Source: UBA9732 sp031935845 (GTDB lineage: Bacteria > Spirochaetota > Spirochaetia > Sphaerochaetales > Sphaerochaetaceae). From it: a stretch of DNA of 28,896 nucleotides. Under the pieces are notes generated by a model. That model did no database searches and was not told the DNA's origin. It saw only the letters and a list, made by a program, of their open reading frames with translations. Below are positions 15,493 through 22,750 of the stretch, in pieces. Within the stretch, counting starts at the first letter, position 1. The number at the start of each line of letters is the position of its first letter. The translations under genes were made by a program, and so were the position numbers. The DNA lies in the NCBI GenBank assembly GCA_031935845.1, contig JAJBWA010000012.1, positions 1 to 28,896 on the forward strand. Reading direction: 5' to 3'.

Positions 15493-15843
15493 ATGAGGAA
15501 CTTGGAAAAGGCAGTTGTCCTGCTTGTTGTTTTGATCGGTGTTTTCATGCTTTCAAGCTGCATGATTTTCGGCGAAAGCGAGCCGCGTTATGAAATCGTG
15601 GGCAACTGGAGACGTACGGAGGGCAACTGTACCATCACGTACTACATGAAGGACGACGGAACTTACAACTACTCGAACAACTACAACGGAAAGCTTGATG
15701 CCGGCGAGTACACGGTAGACTGGCGGAAACATGAGATCCATACCATCCACAACATGAACCATTCTCTGGACGAGACCCTTCAGTTCCAGTTCCGCGGGCC
15801 GGATGTCATCGAGATAGACGATTACGCCTACGTGAGGATGTAG
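15493..15843 (+). CDS. Small lipoprotein with lipocalin-like motif pattern
   Basis: The 116-residue product begins with a lipoprotein signal peptide: hydrophobic residues 7-20, then lipobox LSSC with the lipidated Cys at position 23. The mature part starts IFGESEPRYEIVGNW and shows short alternating strands (IVGNWRRTEGNCTITYYM, DDGTYNYSNNYNG). This resembles the small lipocalin-like/META-style barrels found in many secreted lipoproteins, but I do not recognise a named family. GGGAGG at 15481-15486 best fits the second of two adjacent ATGs (15493); the first (15490) would be only 3 nt away. It is probably anchored in the cell envelope. Its function is unknown and it need not relate to uronate use, since a terminator separates it from uxaC. 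Confidence 0.8.
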   Translation: MRNLEKAVVLLVVLIGVFMLSSCMIFGESEPRYEIVGNWRRTEGNCTITYYMKDDGTYNYSNNYNGKLDAGEYTVDWRKHEIHTIHNMNHSLDETLQFQFRGPDVIEIDDYAYVRM

Positions 15844-15845
15844 TC

Positions 15846-15864
15846 TTTTTTCCAGTGGAAAAAA
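15846..15864. repeat. Near-perfect palindrome TTTTTTCCAGTGGAAAAAA
   Basis: Nine base pairs are symmetrical around one central G. It lies between two genes and overlaps the -35 position of the next promoter (15856-15861). It could be an operator or an AT-rich weak terminator. Confidence 0.6.
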
Positions 15865-15884
15865 CGGCGGATAGCTAATACAAT
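15856..15884 (+). promoter_or_regulatory. Candidate promoter of the DAC-like gene
   Basis: TGGAAA (15856-15861), a 17-bp spacer and TACAAT (15879-15884) put the start site about 3 nt before the ATG at 15894. No Shine-Dalgarno is seen, so the mRNA is probably almost leaderless. Confidence 0.45.
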
Positions 15885-15893
15885 ATACGGGAT

Positions 15894-17009
15894 ATGGACA
15901 GAATAAGGTCATTTGTCGAGAAGTATTGCAAGGCTTACAGGGATTCCGGAGCAATCAAGGAAGAGGAGCAGGAACTTCCGTCACAGGAAATCCTTGAAGA
16001 AGTGTGCTCCGTTCTTCTGAATACGAGCTGCATGAGGGAGGAGGGCAATTTCTCCTCTTTCAGGGTGTGTTTCCTTCTTCCCGGTTCGGATTTCCTGGAC
16101 GCATATGTCTATGCCCATAGCCTCAGGTTCGACAGACCTGTTCCGTTTACTGTTGCGGCCATGCGCAAGCTTGCTCCGGCCATCAATCCCGAAATGAGCT
16201 ACCTCATTCTGGACATCGGACATGATCCGATCATGGTGACCGGAATAATCGCATCCTACACCACATATGACAAGATCATAGCCGGAGAGCTGTCCGACGG
16301 CAGCATGATGCCGGCTGTTCCCAATCTGTTCGTAAAGGCTCCCGGAGAAATTGACGGATGTTTCGGAGAGAGGACCATCGTAAGCTACAGTTTCGGCAGC
16401 ACCGTCATATCGCGTTACGATGTCTTCAAGACCTCGCTCATCGCCAAACAGCTCAGAAGCGGGTCGTCTGTGGATGAGGACGAGAGGCTTCATTTCCTCT
16501 CACGTGTCATCTGGAGGGCCGACAGTTACAGACACGGCGGAGCCATGCTGATCGTTCCGTCCGAGGAGGCATGTGCCGGCTATATCAACGTAAAGTACAA
16601 GCTTCCGTGTGAGTTCCTGTTCAATGACGAAAAGAGCCTGATAGAGATTTCAACCAGCGTCAGGGAAAAGGAGCTTGTTTCCTACGCCGATTTTGTTGCA
16701 AAACTCACTACAGTGGACGGAGCCGTCCTTCTTACCAAGGATCTGGACCTCATCGGTTTCGGAGTCGAGATCCTTACCGACAAGATGGAGCAGAAGGAAC
16801 CGCCGATGAAGTTCATCAGCAGTGACGACAGCGTCAACACGAACAAGAAATTCACGGACAACGGCACACGTCACCGTTCAGGCTACAGGTTCTGCCATGA
16901 GGTCGAGGGTTCTACCGCAATAATCATCTCGCAGGACGGTGCAATCAAGGCCTGTACAAAAGACAAAGGCTATGTCGTCGTGTATGACAACATAGCCCTA
17001 TCTGTTTGA
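15894..17009 (+). CDS. DisA_N/diadenylate-cyclase-like protein with both signature motifs
   Basis: The C-terminal part of this 371-residue protein resembles the DAC domain that makes cyclic di-AMP. It carries DGA at 275-277 (TTVDGAVLLTKD), a following hydrophobic strand DLIGFGVEIL, GTRHR at 324-328 and then EGSTAIIISQDG. These correspond to the DGA and RHR active-site motifs of DisA. About 20 extra residues separate them compared with DisA. The first ~240 residues match nothing I know; they contain a MVTGIIASYTTY-type segment and GGAMLIVPSEE, a strand resembling the family. There is no signal peptide or clear TM segment. It may be an active cyclase or one of the DAC-like sensor variants. It is a single gene with its own promoter and converges on the acyl-CoA ligase gene. 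Confidence 0.7.
   Translation: MDRIRSFVEKYCKAYRDSGAIKEEEQELPSQEILEEVCSVLLNTSCMREEGNFSSFRVCFLLPGSDFLDAYVYAHSLRFDRPVPFTVAAMRKLAPAINPEMSYLILDIGHDPIMVTGIIASYTTYDKIIAGELSDGSMMPAVPNLFVKAPGEIDGCFGERTIVSYSFGSTVISRYDVFKTSLIAKQLRSGSSVDEDERLHFLSRVIWRADSYRHGGAMLIVPSEEACAGYINVKYKLPCEFLFNDEKSLIEISTSVREKELVSYADFVAKLTTVDGAVLLTKDLDLIGFGVEILTDKMEQKEPPMKFISSDDSVNTNKKFTDNGTRHRSGYRFCHEVEGSTAIIISQDGAIKACTKDKGYVVVYDNIALSV
16958..16997 (-). terminator. Candidate terminator of the acyltransferase/ligase operon, inside the DAC-like gene
   Basis: On the minus strand a 12-bp stem with one mismatch (GGCTATGTTGTC / GACGACATAGCC, 6-nt loop) is followed by TTTGTCTTTT. It lies in the 3' coding end of the convergent gene, because only 14 bp separate the two stop codons. 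Confidence 0.5.
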
Positions 17010-17023
17010 ACTACAAAAAGTTA

Positions 17024-18763
17024 TCAGTTTGAAGCTCCGGCAGCCTTGCGCTTTTCCTCTTCTTCCTTCTCAAGCACGGTGTAGGCAATCTTGCCCACCA
17101 GGGTCTTGGGAAGCTGCTCGCGGAACTCGACATCATACGGCATTGCGTACTTTGCCACTCTTTCCCTGCAGTATGAGAGGATCTTCTGCTTCATTTCCTC
17201 GCTGGGCTGGACTCCCGGTGCCAGCTGGACAAATGCCTTGACCTTCTGGATCTTGTAGGAATCGGGCACTCCGATGACGCAGCTCATGTGGACTTCTTCC
17301 ATTCCGTCGATGATGTTCTCGATCTGTGAAGGATAGACGTTGTAGCCGCTTGTGATGATCATGCGCTTGATCCTCTGCTTGAAGTAGATGAATCCTTCCT
17401 CGTCCATCCATCCCATGTCTCCTGTATGAAGCCATGTGTATCCGTCAGGATGCTGCTGGAGCGTGGTCCTGTTCTCTTCCTCGTGGTTGATGTATCCGAG
17501 CATGACCGACGGCCCCCTGAGGCAGATTTCTCCGTCCGTACCGAACGGTACTTCTTCCTGTGTGCCGGGCTTGAAGATCTTGTAGTAGGTGTCGGGATAG
17601 GGGAGTCCGATGGATCCTTCCTTCTCCTTGTTGTACGGTGTCAGACAGCTTGCAGTGACGCACTCAGTAGTTCCATAGCCTTCACGGACCCTGACTGTTG
17701 CTCCGTGGTCTGCAAGGAACTTGTCCAGCTTCTTCTTGAGCTCGATCGAGAGACTGTCTCCGCCGGAGAAAACTCCAAGCAGGCATGACAGGTCGACATT
17801 GTCCATCTCCTTGTTCCTTGTGATTCCCTCATAGAGGGTGGGGACACCGGCTATATAGTTGGGCTGTGCCGTCTTGAGGAGCTTTGAATAGCCCTTGATG
17901 CTGACCTGCGGGACAAGCACGCTGCGGCAGCCCCAGAACATCATGGTATGGACGCAGACACCGAGTCCGAATCCATGGAACATGGGCATGGCGGCAAGCA
18001 TTGTCTTTCCGATGATCGGCTTGTTGCACATGACTCCCGTCTGCTTTGCCAGGGCGTTGAAGTTGAGGTTCGTCAGCTTGATGCCCTTGGTAACGCCTGT
18101 GGTTCCGCCGGAGAACAGGATTACCGCAAGATCCTTTCCGGTTTTCTTCACAGAAGGATCCTCCTTGACCTCGTCGGCCTTGTTCATGAAGCTCTTCCAT
18201 GAGAGGACCGTACCGTCTTCCGTGTATTTCTCGAACTTGCGCTCCTTGATGAACTTGTAAGCACATGACTTGACGGTGCTCAGTGCATCGGAGCCGCGGG
18301 CTATGATGATTGTGTCCAGATGGACCAGCTCACGCACCTTCCTCATCTTTGTATAGAACTGGTCTATGGTGATGATGGTGCTGCTGCTTGCTTCCTGAAG
18401 GTAGAAGGCAATCTCATGAACGGCCGAGAGCGGGTGGATCATGCTGGCCACGGCTCCGATTGCATTGACGGCATAGAGGCAGATGACTGTCTGGGGCATG
18501 TTGGGCATGCAGATGGTCACCACATCGCCTTCCTTGATTCCGATGGCCCTGAAGGCCTTCTCGGCCTTGCGGATCTGCGGGACAAGCTTCTCATATGTAG
18601 TGTCCTTGCCTTCGAATGTTAACGCAACCTGCTCGGGGTATTTGCGTGCGCTCTCGAAGAGTGCGTCGCTCATCGAGAAATCAGGGTATTCCAGATGGAA
18701 CTGAACGTCTCCGTAGCTCTTGAGCCAAGGTGCGTTCTTGATGTCTTCCTTCGTATATTCCAT
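17024..18763 (-). CDS. Long-chain-type acyl-CoA synthetase (AMP-binding)
   Basis: The 579-residue adenylate-forming ligase activates a fatty or other carboxylic acid to its CoA thioester. It shows the P-loop LFSGGTTGVTKG, the adenine motif YGTTE, the HTGDMGWMDEEGF motif, the hinge region KRMIITSGYNVYPSQIEN and the C-terminal catalytic lysine in LPKTLVGKIAYTV. Length and motifs match FadD-like enzymes, with no membrane segment. GGAG lies 7 nt before the ATG. It follows the E2-like acyltransferase gene by 15 bp on the same strand, so the two are likely to work together, ligase making the acyl-CoA and acyltransferase using it. It is unrelated in sub-family to the ligase at the window start. The acyl substrate is unknown. 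Confidence 0.92.
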   Translation of the reverse strand: MEYTKEDIKNAPWLKSYGDVQFHLEYPDFSMSDALFESARKYPEQVALTFEGKDTTYEKLVPQIRKAEKAFRAIGIKEGDVVTICMPNMPQTVICLYAVNAIGAVASMIHPLSAVHEIAFYLQEASSSTIITIDQFYTKMRKVRELVHLDTIIIARGSDALSTVKSCAYKFIKERKFEKYTEDGTVLSWKSFMNKADEVKEDPSVKKTGKDLAVILFSGGTTGVTKGIKLTNLNFNALAKQTGVMCNKPIIGKTMLAAMPMFHGFGLGVCVHTMMFWGCRSVLVPQVSIKGYSKLLKTAQPNYIAGVPTLYEGITRNKEMDNVDLSCLLGVFSGGDSLSIELKKKLDKFLADHGATVRVREGYGTTECVTASCLTPYNKEKEGSIGLPYPDTYYKIFKPGTQEEVPFGTDGEICLRGPSVMLGYINHEEENRTTLQQHPDGYTWLHTGDMGWMDEEGFIYFKQRIKRMIITSGYNVYPSQIENIIDGMEEVHMSCVIGVPDSYKIQKVKAFVQLAPGVQPSEEMKQKILSYCRERVAKYAMPYDVEFREQLPKTLVGKIAYTVLEKEEEEKRKAAGASN

Positions 18764-18778
18764 TTTGGTCTCCGGGAT

Positions 18779-19687
18779 TTATAGATTTAGTTCCGCTTCC
18801 ACAGCCTTGATGTCTATGCTCTGGTTGGCGGGTATCTCAAGGAGTTCCGGGCGCATCATGTACGCCTTGAAGACCTTGATGGTATTTGCGAAATAGACTC
18901 CGTCACCGATTCTCTCGTCGATGGTGAAGGAGACGGGGAGGTAATCCCTCATCTCAAAGGTGCCGTCATCCTTGAACAGGGGCTTCTTCTCCTTCTTTCC
19001 GATGATTGCAAAGAACGAGTTTGAACCGAAGTTGGCAAGGTGATGGTACTCGGCATCCATCTTGATGGAACCGAGGTTCGAGATGAAACATGTCTTTGAA
19101 TAGGGGTTTGCATCCACGAAGTCCTTGAACAGCTTGCCCTTGCGGTCCAGTCTGAGGATCGTTCTCATCACGAGCCTGTAGATGGGGCGGGGGAGGTTCA
19201 CTAGAGTCTGCATGATTTTTGTCGTGTCATCATGGGAATCCTCGCTCTTGCGGATGTTGTAGACCTGTTTGCAGATGGATTCATGCATCTGGTCCACGGG
19301 GCTCTGATCACTGTTCTTGTCGTACTTCATGATGATCATGCCTTCCTCGGCACCGTCGACCTTCTGTTTCTTTGCAATGGCAGTGAAGGAGATTTCCTTA
19401 CGCTCGTAGTAATGGCCGTTGCGGATGAAGTAGTTCATCCTGGGGCGGTCGGCACATGAGCGGCCGAGTGCTGCGCAGAAGACGTGGAAGAACGTGTACT
19501 TGAATTCCGGGTTTTCTGCGTTCTTTCTTGCGATGTAGGCATCCAGAGCCTCCATGTCGATTTCGAACTTGCACACGGCTTCATTTGACACCCTGTCTCC
19601 AAGAAGATCGGTCATGAACTGCTGGATGGGCTGTACGTCCCACACGCGGTATGCATCGTATGTTTCGCCTTTCTGCTTCTTTGCCAT
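18779..19687 (-). CDS. Stand-alone 2-oxoacid dehydrogenase E2-type acyltransferase domain, His replaced by Glu
   Basis: The 302-residue protein resembles the catalytic domain of E2/chloramphenicol-acetyltransferase-type enzymes but has no lipoyl or peripheral-subunit-binding domain. The usual E2 active-site motif DHRxxDG appears as DERIGDG near the C terminus, so Glu stands where the catalytic His is expected while the Asp is kept. N-terminal features such as YTFFHVFCAALGRSCADRPRMN match the trimeric fold's conserved segments. It is therefore either an acyltransferase with altered chemistry or an acyl-CoA-binding protein. AGGGGA lies about 6 nt before the ATG. It is the first gene of a two-gene operon with an acyl-CoA ligase. 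A role in acylating a small molecule or envelope component is inference. Confidence 0.8.
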   Translation of the reverse strand: MAKKQKGETYDAYRVWDVQPIQQFMTDLLGDRVSNEAVCKFEIDMEALDAYIARKNAENPEFKYTFFHVFCAALGRSCADRPRMNYFIRNGHYYERKEISFTAIAKKQKVDGAEEGMIIMKYDKNSDQSPVDQMHESICKQVYNIRKSEDSHDDTTKIMQTLVNLPRPIYRLVMRTILRLDRKGKLFKDFVDANPYSKTCFISNLGSIKMDAEYHHLANFGSNSFFAIIGKKEKKPLFKDDGTFEMRDYLPVSFTIDERIGDGVYFANTIKVFKAYMMRPELLEIPANQSIDIKAVEAELNL

Positions 19688-19730
19688 GTCGTTTCCCCTA
19701 AATATAAAATAGAATGCAAAATGACTTTTT

Positions 19731-19760
19731 TTTATATCATCTTATCGCCGTAGTGGTCAA
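19731..19760 (-). promoter_or_regulatory. Promoter of the acyltransferase/ligase operon
   Basis: On the minus strand TTGACC (19760-19755), an 18-bp spacer and TATAAA (19736-19731) lead to a leader of about 37 nt that carries the AGGGGA ribosome-binding site. Confidence 0.6.
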
Positions 19761-19799
19761 CACACTAGTTAGTATTCACTATGTCAATCTCCTGCAATG

Positions 19800-19808
19800 T
19801 GTTACAAT
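19800..19808 (+). promoter_or_regulatory. Extended -10 promoter of the exonuclease III gene
   Basis: TGTTACAAT ends 11 nt before the ATG at 19820. There is no good -35 and no Shine-Dalgarno, so the 5' leader would be only about 5 nt. Confidence 0.5.
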
Positions 19809-19819
19809 CTTAAGCTGTT

Positions 19820-20557
19820 ATGAAACTTATTTCTTGGAATGTGAACGGACTCAGGGCCGTCCTCGGCAAGGGGTTCATGGATTACTTCAACAGTCAGGAT
19901 GCCGATGTGTTCTGCCTGCAGGAGATCAAGCTGTCCGAGGGTCAGCTGGATCTTGATCTTCCCGGATATCACTGCTACTGGAACTATTCCGCTAAGAAGG
20001 GCTATTCCGGAACAGCGGTTTTCTCGAAGATGGAGCCTCTTTCGGTTATCCGCGGAAAAGACGACGAGGGCCGCATCTGTGCCCTTGAATTCGATGATTT
20101 CTATGTTGTGGACGTCTACACTCCCAATTCACAGGATGAGCTTGCAAGGCTTCCTTTCCGTCTTGAGTGGGATGAATACTTCCGGTCCTTTGTGCATGAA
20201 CTGGACCTGAAGAAGACCGTACTGATCTGCGGAGACCTCAACGTGGCACACAAGGAGATCGACATAAAGAATCCCAAGGCAAACCTCAGGAACGCGGGCT
20301 TCACTATAGAGGAGCGCGACAGTTTCTCCAGGTTGCTTGATAGCGGTTTCACCGATACGTTCAGGATGTTCCATCCGGATCTGAAGGATGCATACAGCTG
20401 GTGGTCCTACAGGTTCAAAGCCCGCGAGCGCAACGCAGGATGGAGGATAGACTACTGGCTTGTATCGGACAGATCACGCACCCGGGTAAAGGAAGCGGGG
20501 ATCCACGCCGACATCACGGGATCGGATCATGCCCCTGTATATGTGATTTTTGTGTGA
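19820..20557 (+). CDS. xth: Exodeoxyribonuclease III / AP endonuclease
   Basis: The 245-residue enzyme cleaves DNA at abasic sites and degrades 3' ends in base-excision repair. All endonuclease/exonuclease/phosphatase motifs are present: MKLISWNVNGLRA (metal Asn), VFCLQEIKL (metal Glu), VYTPNSQ, ICGDLNVAHKEID (catalytic Asp/Asn), SWWSYR, RIDYWLVS and GSDHAPV (Asp-His). Length is normal for the family. The start codon is fixed by the conserved N terminus. No Shine-Dalgarno precedes it and a -10 box lies 11 nt upstream. It stands alone: the next gene has its own promoter. Confidence 0.96.
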   Translation: MKLISWNVNGLRAVLGKGFMDYFNSQDADVFCLQEIKLSEGQLDLDLPGYHCYWNYSAKKGYSGTAVFSKMEPLSVIRGKDDEGRICALEFDDFYVVDVYTPNSQDELARLPFRLEWDEYFRSFVHELDLKKTVLICGDLNVAHKEIDIKNPKANLRNAGFTIEERDSFSRLLDSGFTDTFRMFHPDLKDAYSWWSYRFKARERNAGWRIDYWLVSDRSRTRVKEAGIHADITGSDHAPVYVIFV

Positions 20558-20573
20558 TTTTCACATAATCCTG

Positions 20574-20602
20574 TTGTCTTGGCGCGTTTATGCGGTTAAA
20601 TT
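20574..20602 (+). promoter_or_regulatory. Promoter of the membrane-protein gene, predicted leaderless
   Basis: TTGTCT (20574-20579), a 17-bp spacer and TAAATT (20597-20602) lie exactly 7 nt before the ATG at 20610, so the start codon would be at or next to +1. Confidence 0.5.
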
Positions 20603-20609
20603 TACTGAT

Positions 20610-21386
20610 ATGATTGGATTTCTGATTAAGAAGGTATTCTTTGACATCTGGGACAATCTCCTGATGCTCGTACTGATGAGCCTGGGGTATGTAGCCCCTC
20701 TGGGACTGTTCTTCCTTTCCGGCTACATCGGAGAAGCAAGCCCTGTGTTCTCGGTGATAGTCCTTGTCCTTGCTGCTCTGGCCTTCAGCATGTATTCGCT
20801 CGGGGTCAACGGTGTGGTTGCAGGATACAGCAGCTACAGGAAGGGCGGATTCAGGGCCTTCAAGGAAGCTTTCAGATTCCATATCGGACACGCATTCCTG
20901 CATTTCGGTGTCTGCCTGGTCATAGCCTTCGTGATCATGTACGGAATTCCGTTCTACTTTGCATTGGGAAACTATTTCGGGCTGATAGTGGGCTTCATGG
21001 TCTTCTGGATCATGCTTGCCGTCATACTTGCAATGCAGTATTTCTTCCCGCTCTGCTTCCATATGGAGGCTGACGGAGCGTTCAAGACCTTCAAGAAGTG
21101 TTTTCTGATAGTATCCGACAACCTCGGTACAACCCTTTTCCTGGCGCTGAGGTCAATCATCGATCTTGCACTCACCGTGTTGACTGCATCGATGATTCCC
21201 GGGCTTGCGGGAATAGCGCTCTCAAGGATGGACACGGTAAGACTTCTGATGAAGAAGTACGACTTCCTGGAGGCAAATCCGGACTGTACCAGAAAGGACA
21301 TCAACTGGGAGGATCTCCTTTACGAGGAGCGCAAGCTTGTCGGTCCCAGATCCCTCAAGGGCATGATCTTCCCCTGGAAGGACTGA
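20610..21386 (+). CDS. Polytopic membrane protein of unknown function
   Basis: The 258-residue protein has about five to six membrane segments (roughly 17-37, 46-70, 98-118, 122-148 and 175-205). They alternate with short amphipathic linkers such as YRKGGFRAFKEAFRF and FKTFKKCFLIVSDN. The C-terminal ~50 residues are charged and cytoplasmic in character (KYDFLEANPDCTRKDINWEDLL). The repeated aromatic-lysine linkers recall the YesL/DUF624-type arrangement, but I cannot assign a family. I chose MIGFLIKK at 20610, rather than a longer GTG-started ORF at 20550, because the latter overlaps xth and the promoter. The CYTH gene follows after 15 bp, probably co-transcribed. Confidence 0.75.
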   Translation: MIGFLIKKVFFDIWDNLLMLVLMSLGYVAPLGLFFLSGYIGEASPVFSVIVLVLAALAFSMYSLGVNGVVAGYSSYRKGGFRAFKEAFRFHIGHAFLHFGVCLVIAFVIMYGIPFYFALGNYFGLIVGFMVFWIMLAVILAMQYFFPLCFHMEADGAFKTFKKCFLIVSDNLGTTLFLALRSIIDLALTVLTASMIPGLAGIALSRMDTVRLLMKKYDFLEANPDCTRKDINWEDLLYEERKLVGPRSLKGMIFPWKD

Positions 21387-21401
21387 TTGAAGGAGGCCGG
21401 G

Positions 21402-21989
21402 ATGTCGTACGAAATCGAGCTCAAGGCTCATGTTGCAGCAGATGATGTCTCAGACGTGAGAAGCCGTCTGATGACCGTTCCCGGCATCCGGTACATCGGT
21501 GAGACCGACAAATTCGACATCTACTGGGCAAAGACCGATGACGGTGAGCCTGTGTTCCGCACCAGAAGGCAGCTGACTTCAGACGGCCCGGAGGTCCTGT
21601 TCACGGCAAAACCCAACAAGACCAAATCAGAGAAGGGGACTGAGGAGAACCAGGAACTCGAGTTCTGCTCTCCCGACACGCAGTGGGACAGCATCCTTAC
21701 ATTCTGCAGCGGCATAGGTCTTCAGGTGTGCAGGCTCAAATGGAAGAAGGGCTACGAGTACTGTGTGGATATCGACGGTTTCCGGATTCACGCCGAACTT
21801 CTTGATGTCCGTTATCTCGGATGGTTCCTTGAGCTGGAAATCTGTGTTGAAGACCTGGGCTCCGTCGACGACAAGGCCGCAGACAAGGCCCTGAGAAAGC
21901 TTCTTTCACTTGCCGGCATATCGGAAGATGCCGTGGAAAGCAAGGGCTACAACAGGATGCTCAAGGAAGCCGGAAGGGAGAAAGGCTGA
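21402..21989 (+). CDS. CYTH-domain protein (class IV adenylate cyclase/triphosphatase family)
   Basis: The 195-residue protein shows the CYTH signature ExExK at its N terminus (E4, E6, K8 in MSYEIELKAH). It also has basic and acidic strands lining the tunnel: FRTRRQL, ENQELEFC, KWKKGYEYCVDIDGF and WFLELEICVED. The family binds triphosphates with divalent metals and includes CyaB-type adenylate cyclases, thiamine triphosphatases and inorganic triphosphatases; sequence alone does not choose between them. AAGGAGG at 21390-21396 sets the start at 21402, and the in-frame TTG at 21387 is rejected. It ends 2 bp from the convergent ABC ATPase gene. Confidence 0.88.
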   Translation: MSYEIELKAHVAADDVSDVRSRLMTVPGIRYIGETDKFDIYWAKTDDGEPVFRTRRQLTSDGPEVLFTAKPNKTKSEKGTEENQELEFCSPDTQWDSILTFCSGIGLQVCRLKWKKGYEYCVDIDGFRIHAELLDVRYLGWFLELEICVEDLGSVDDKAADKALRKLLSLAGISEDAVESKGYNRMLKEAGREKG

Positions 21990-21991
21990 CT

Positions 21992-22750
21992 TCATTCTCC
22001 GAACAGAATGATCCTCTTCCCGTTGTGATGGATTATCTGAGCATCGATTCCGTATAGTTTCCTGATGTTTTCTTCAGTCAGGACATCATCCGTGTTCCCG
22101 TATGCAAATACCTTTCCGCTTTCAAGCAGGATGCATCTGTCGCAGTTCTGCAGGATTGCGCTCAGGTCATGAAGCACGCAGATTATCGTCCTGCCTTCAT
22201 CAGCAAGCTTTCTCAGGAGCGTGAGAAGTGCAATCTGGTGACGCGGATCAAGGTTGTTCACCGGCTCATCAAGCGCAATTATCTGAGTATCCTGGCAGAT
22301 TGTCCTGGCAAGCATGGCAAGCTGGAACTCGCCGCCGGAAATCCGCGTGATATACTTGTCCGCCAGGTGGCTTATGCCTGTCATCCCAAGTGCTGCCATG
22401 ACCTTGGCATCTGAGGAATCGACATCCCCGTATGTGAAGCGGCCCAACGCCACAGCCTCCCTGACGGTGAACTCATCGCCTTTGGGATTGTACTGGCTCT
22501 GGAAGCTTATCAGCCTTGCTATCTCACGCTGACGCATGGAGTTGATGTCGTTTTCCATCAGGAAAACGGTTCCATCCGGGCTTCTGAGTTCCTTGATCAG
22601 ATGCTTGAGAAGTGTACTTTTACCTGCTCCGTTGGGACCTGCCACGGCAATGAAACCGCCTTGGGATACGGAAAGCGTGAGATCATTGAAGATCCTGTTG
22701 TCCTCATATCCTCCGCTTAGGCCGGAGATCCTGACTGCATTCTCAGCCAC
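21992..22750 (-). CDS. btuD: Cobalamin-type ABC importer ATPase (BtuD/FecE family)
   Basis: The 252-residue ATPase powers the importer. It has Walker A GPNGAGKST (38-46), the signature ISGGE (normally LSGGE), Walker B IIALDEP followed by the D-loop NNLD, and the switch His in VLHDLS. It starts at GTG (22750) behind AGGAGG; the start overlaps the last 8 nt of the permease gene. FecE, HmuV and BtuD are close relatives. The cobalamin riboswitch at the head of the operon is the reason for choosing a B12 (or corrinoid) substrate. Confidence 0.9.
   Translation of the reverse strand: MAENAVRISGLSGGYEDNRIFNDLTLSVSQGGFIAVAGPNGAGKSTLLKHLIKELRSPDGTVFLMENDINSMRQREIARLISFQSQYNPKGDEFTVREAVALGRFTYGDVDSSDAKVMAALGMTGISHLADKYITRISGGEFQLAMLARTICQDTQIIALDEPVNNLDPRHQIALLTLLRKLADEGRTIICVLHDLSAILQNCDRCILLESGKVFAYGNTDDVLTEENIRKLYGIDAQIIHHNGKRIILFGE

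Noticed and set aside
20536..20567. TGTGA/TCACA hairpin after xth
   Set aside because: The stem is only 5-6 bp and AT-rich with no following T-run; not a credible terminator.
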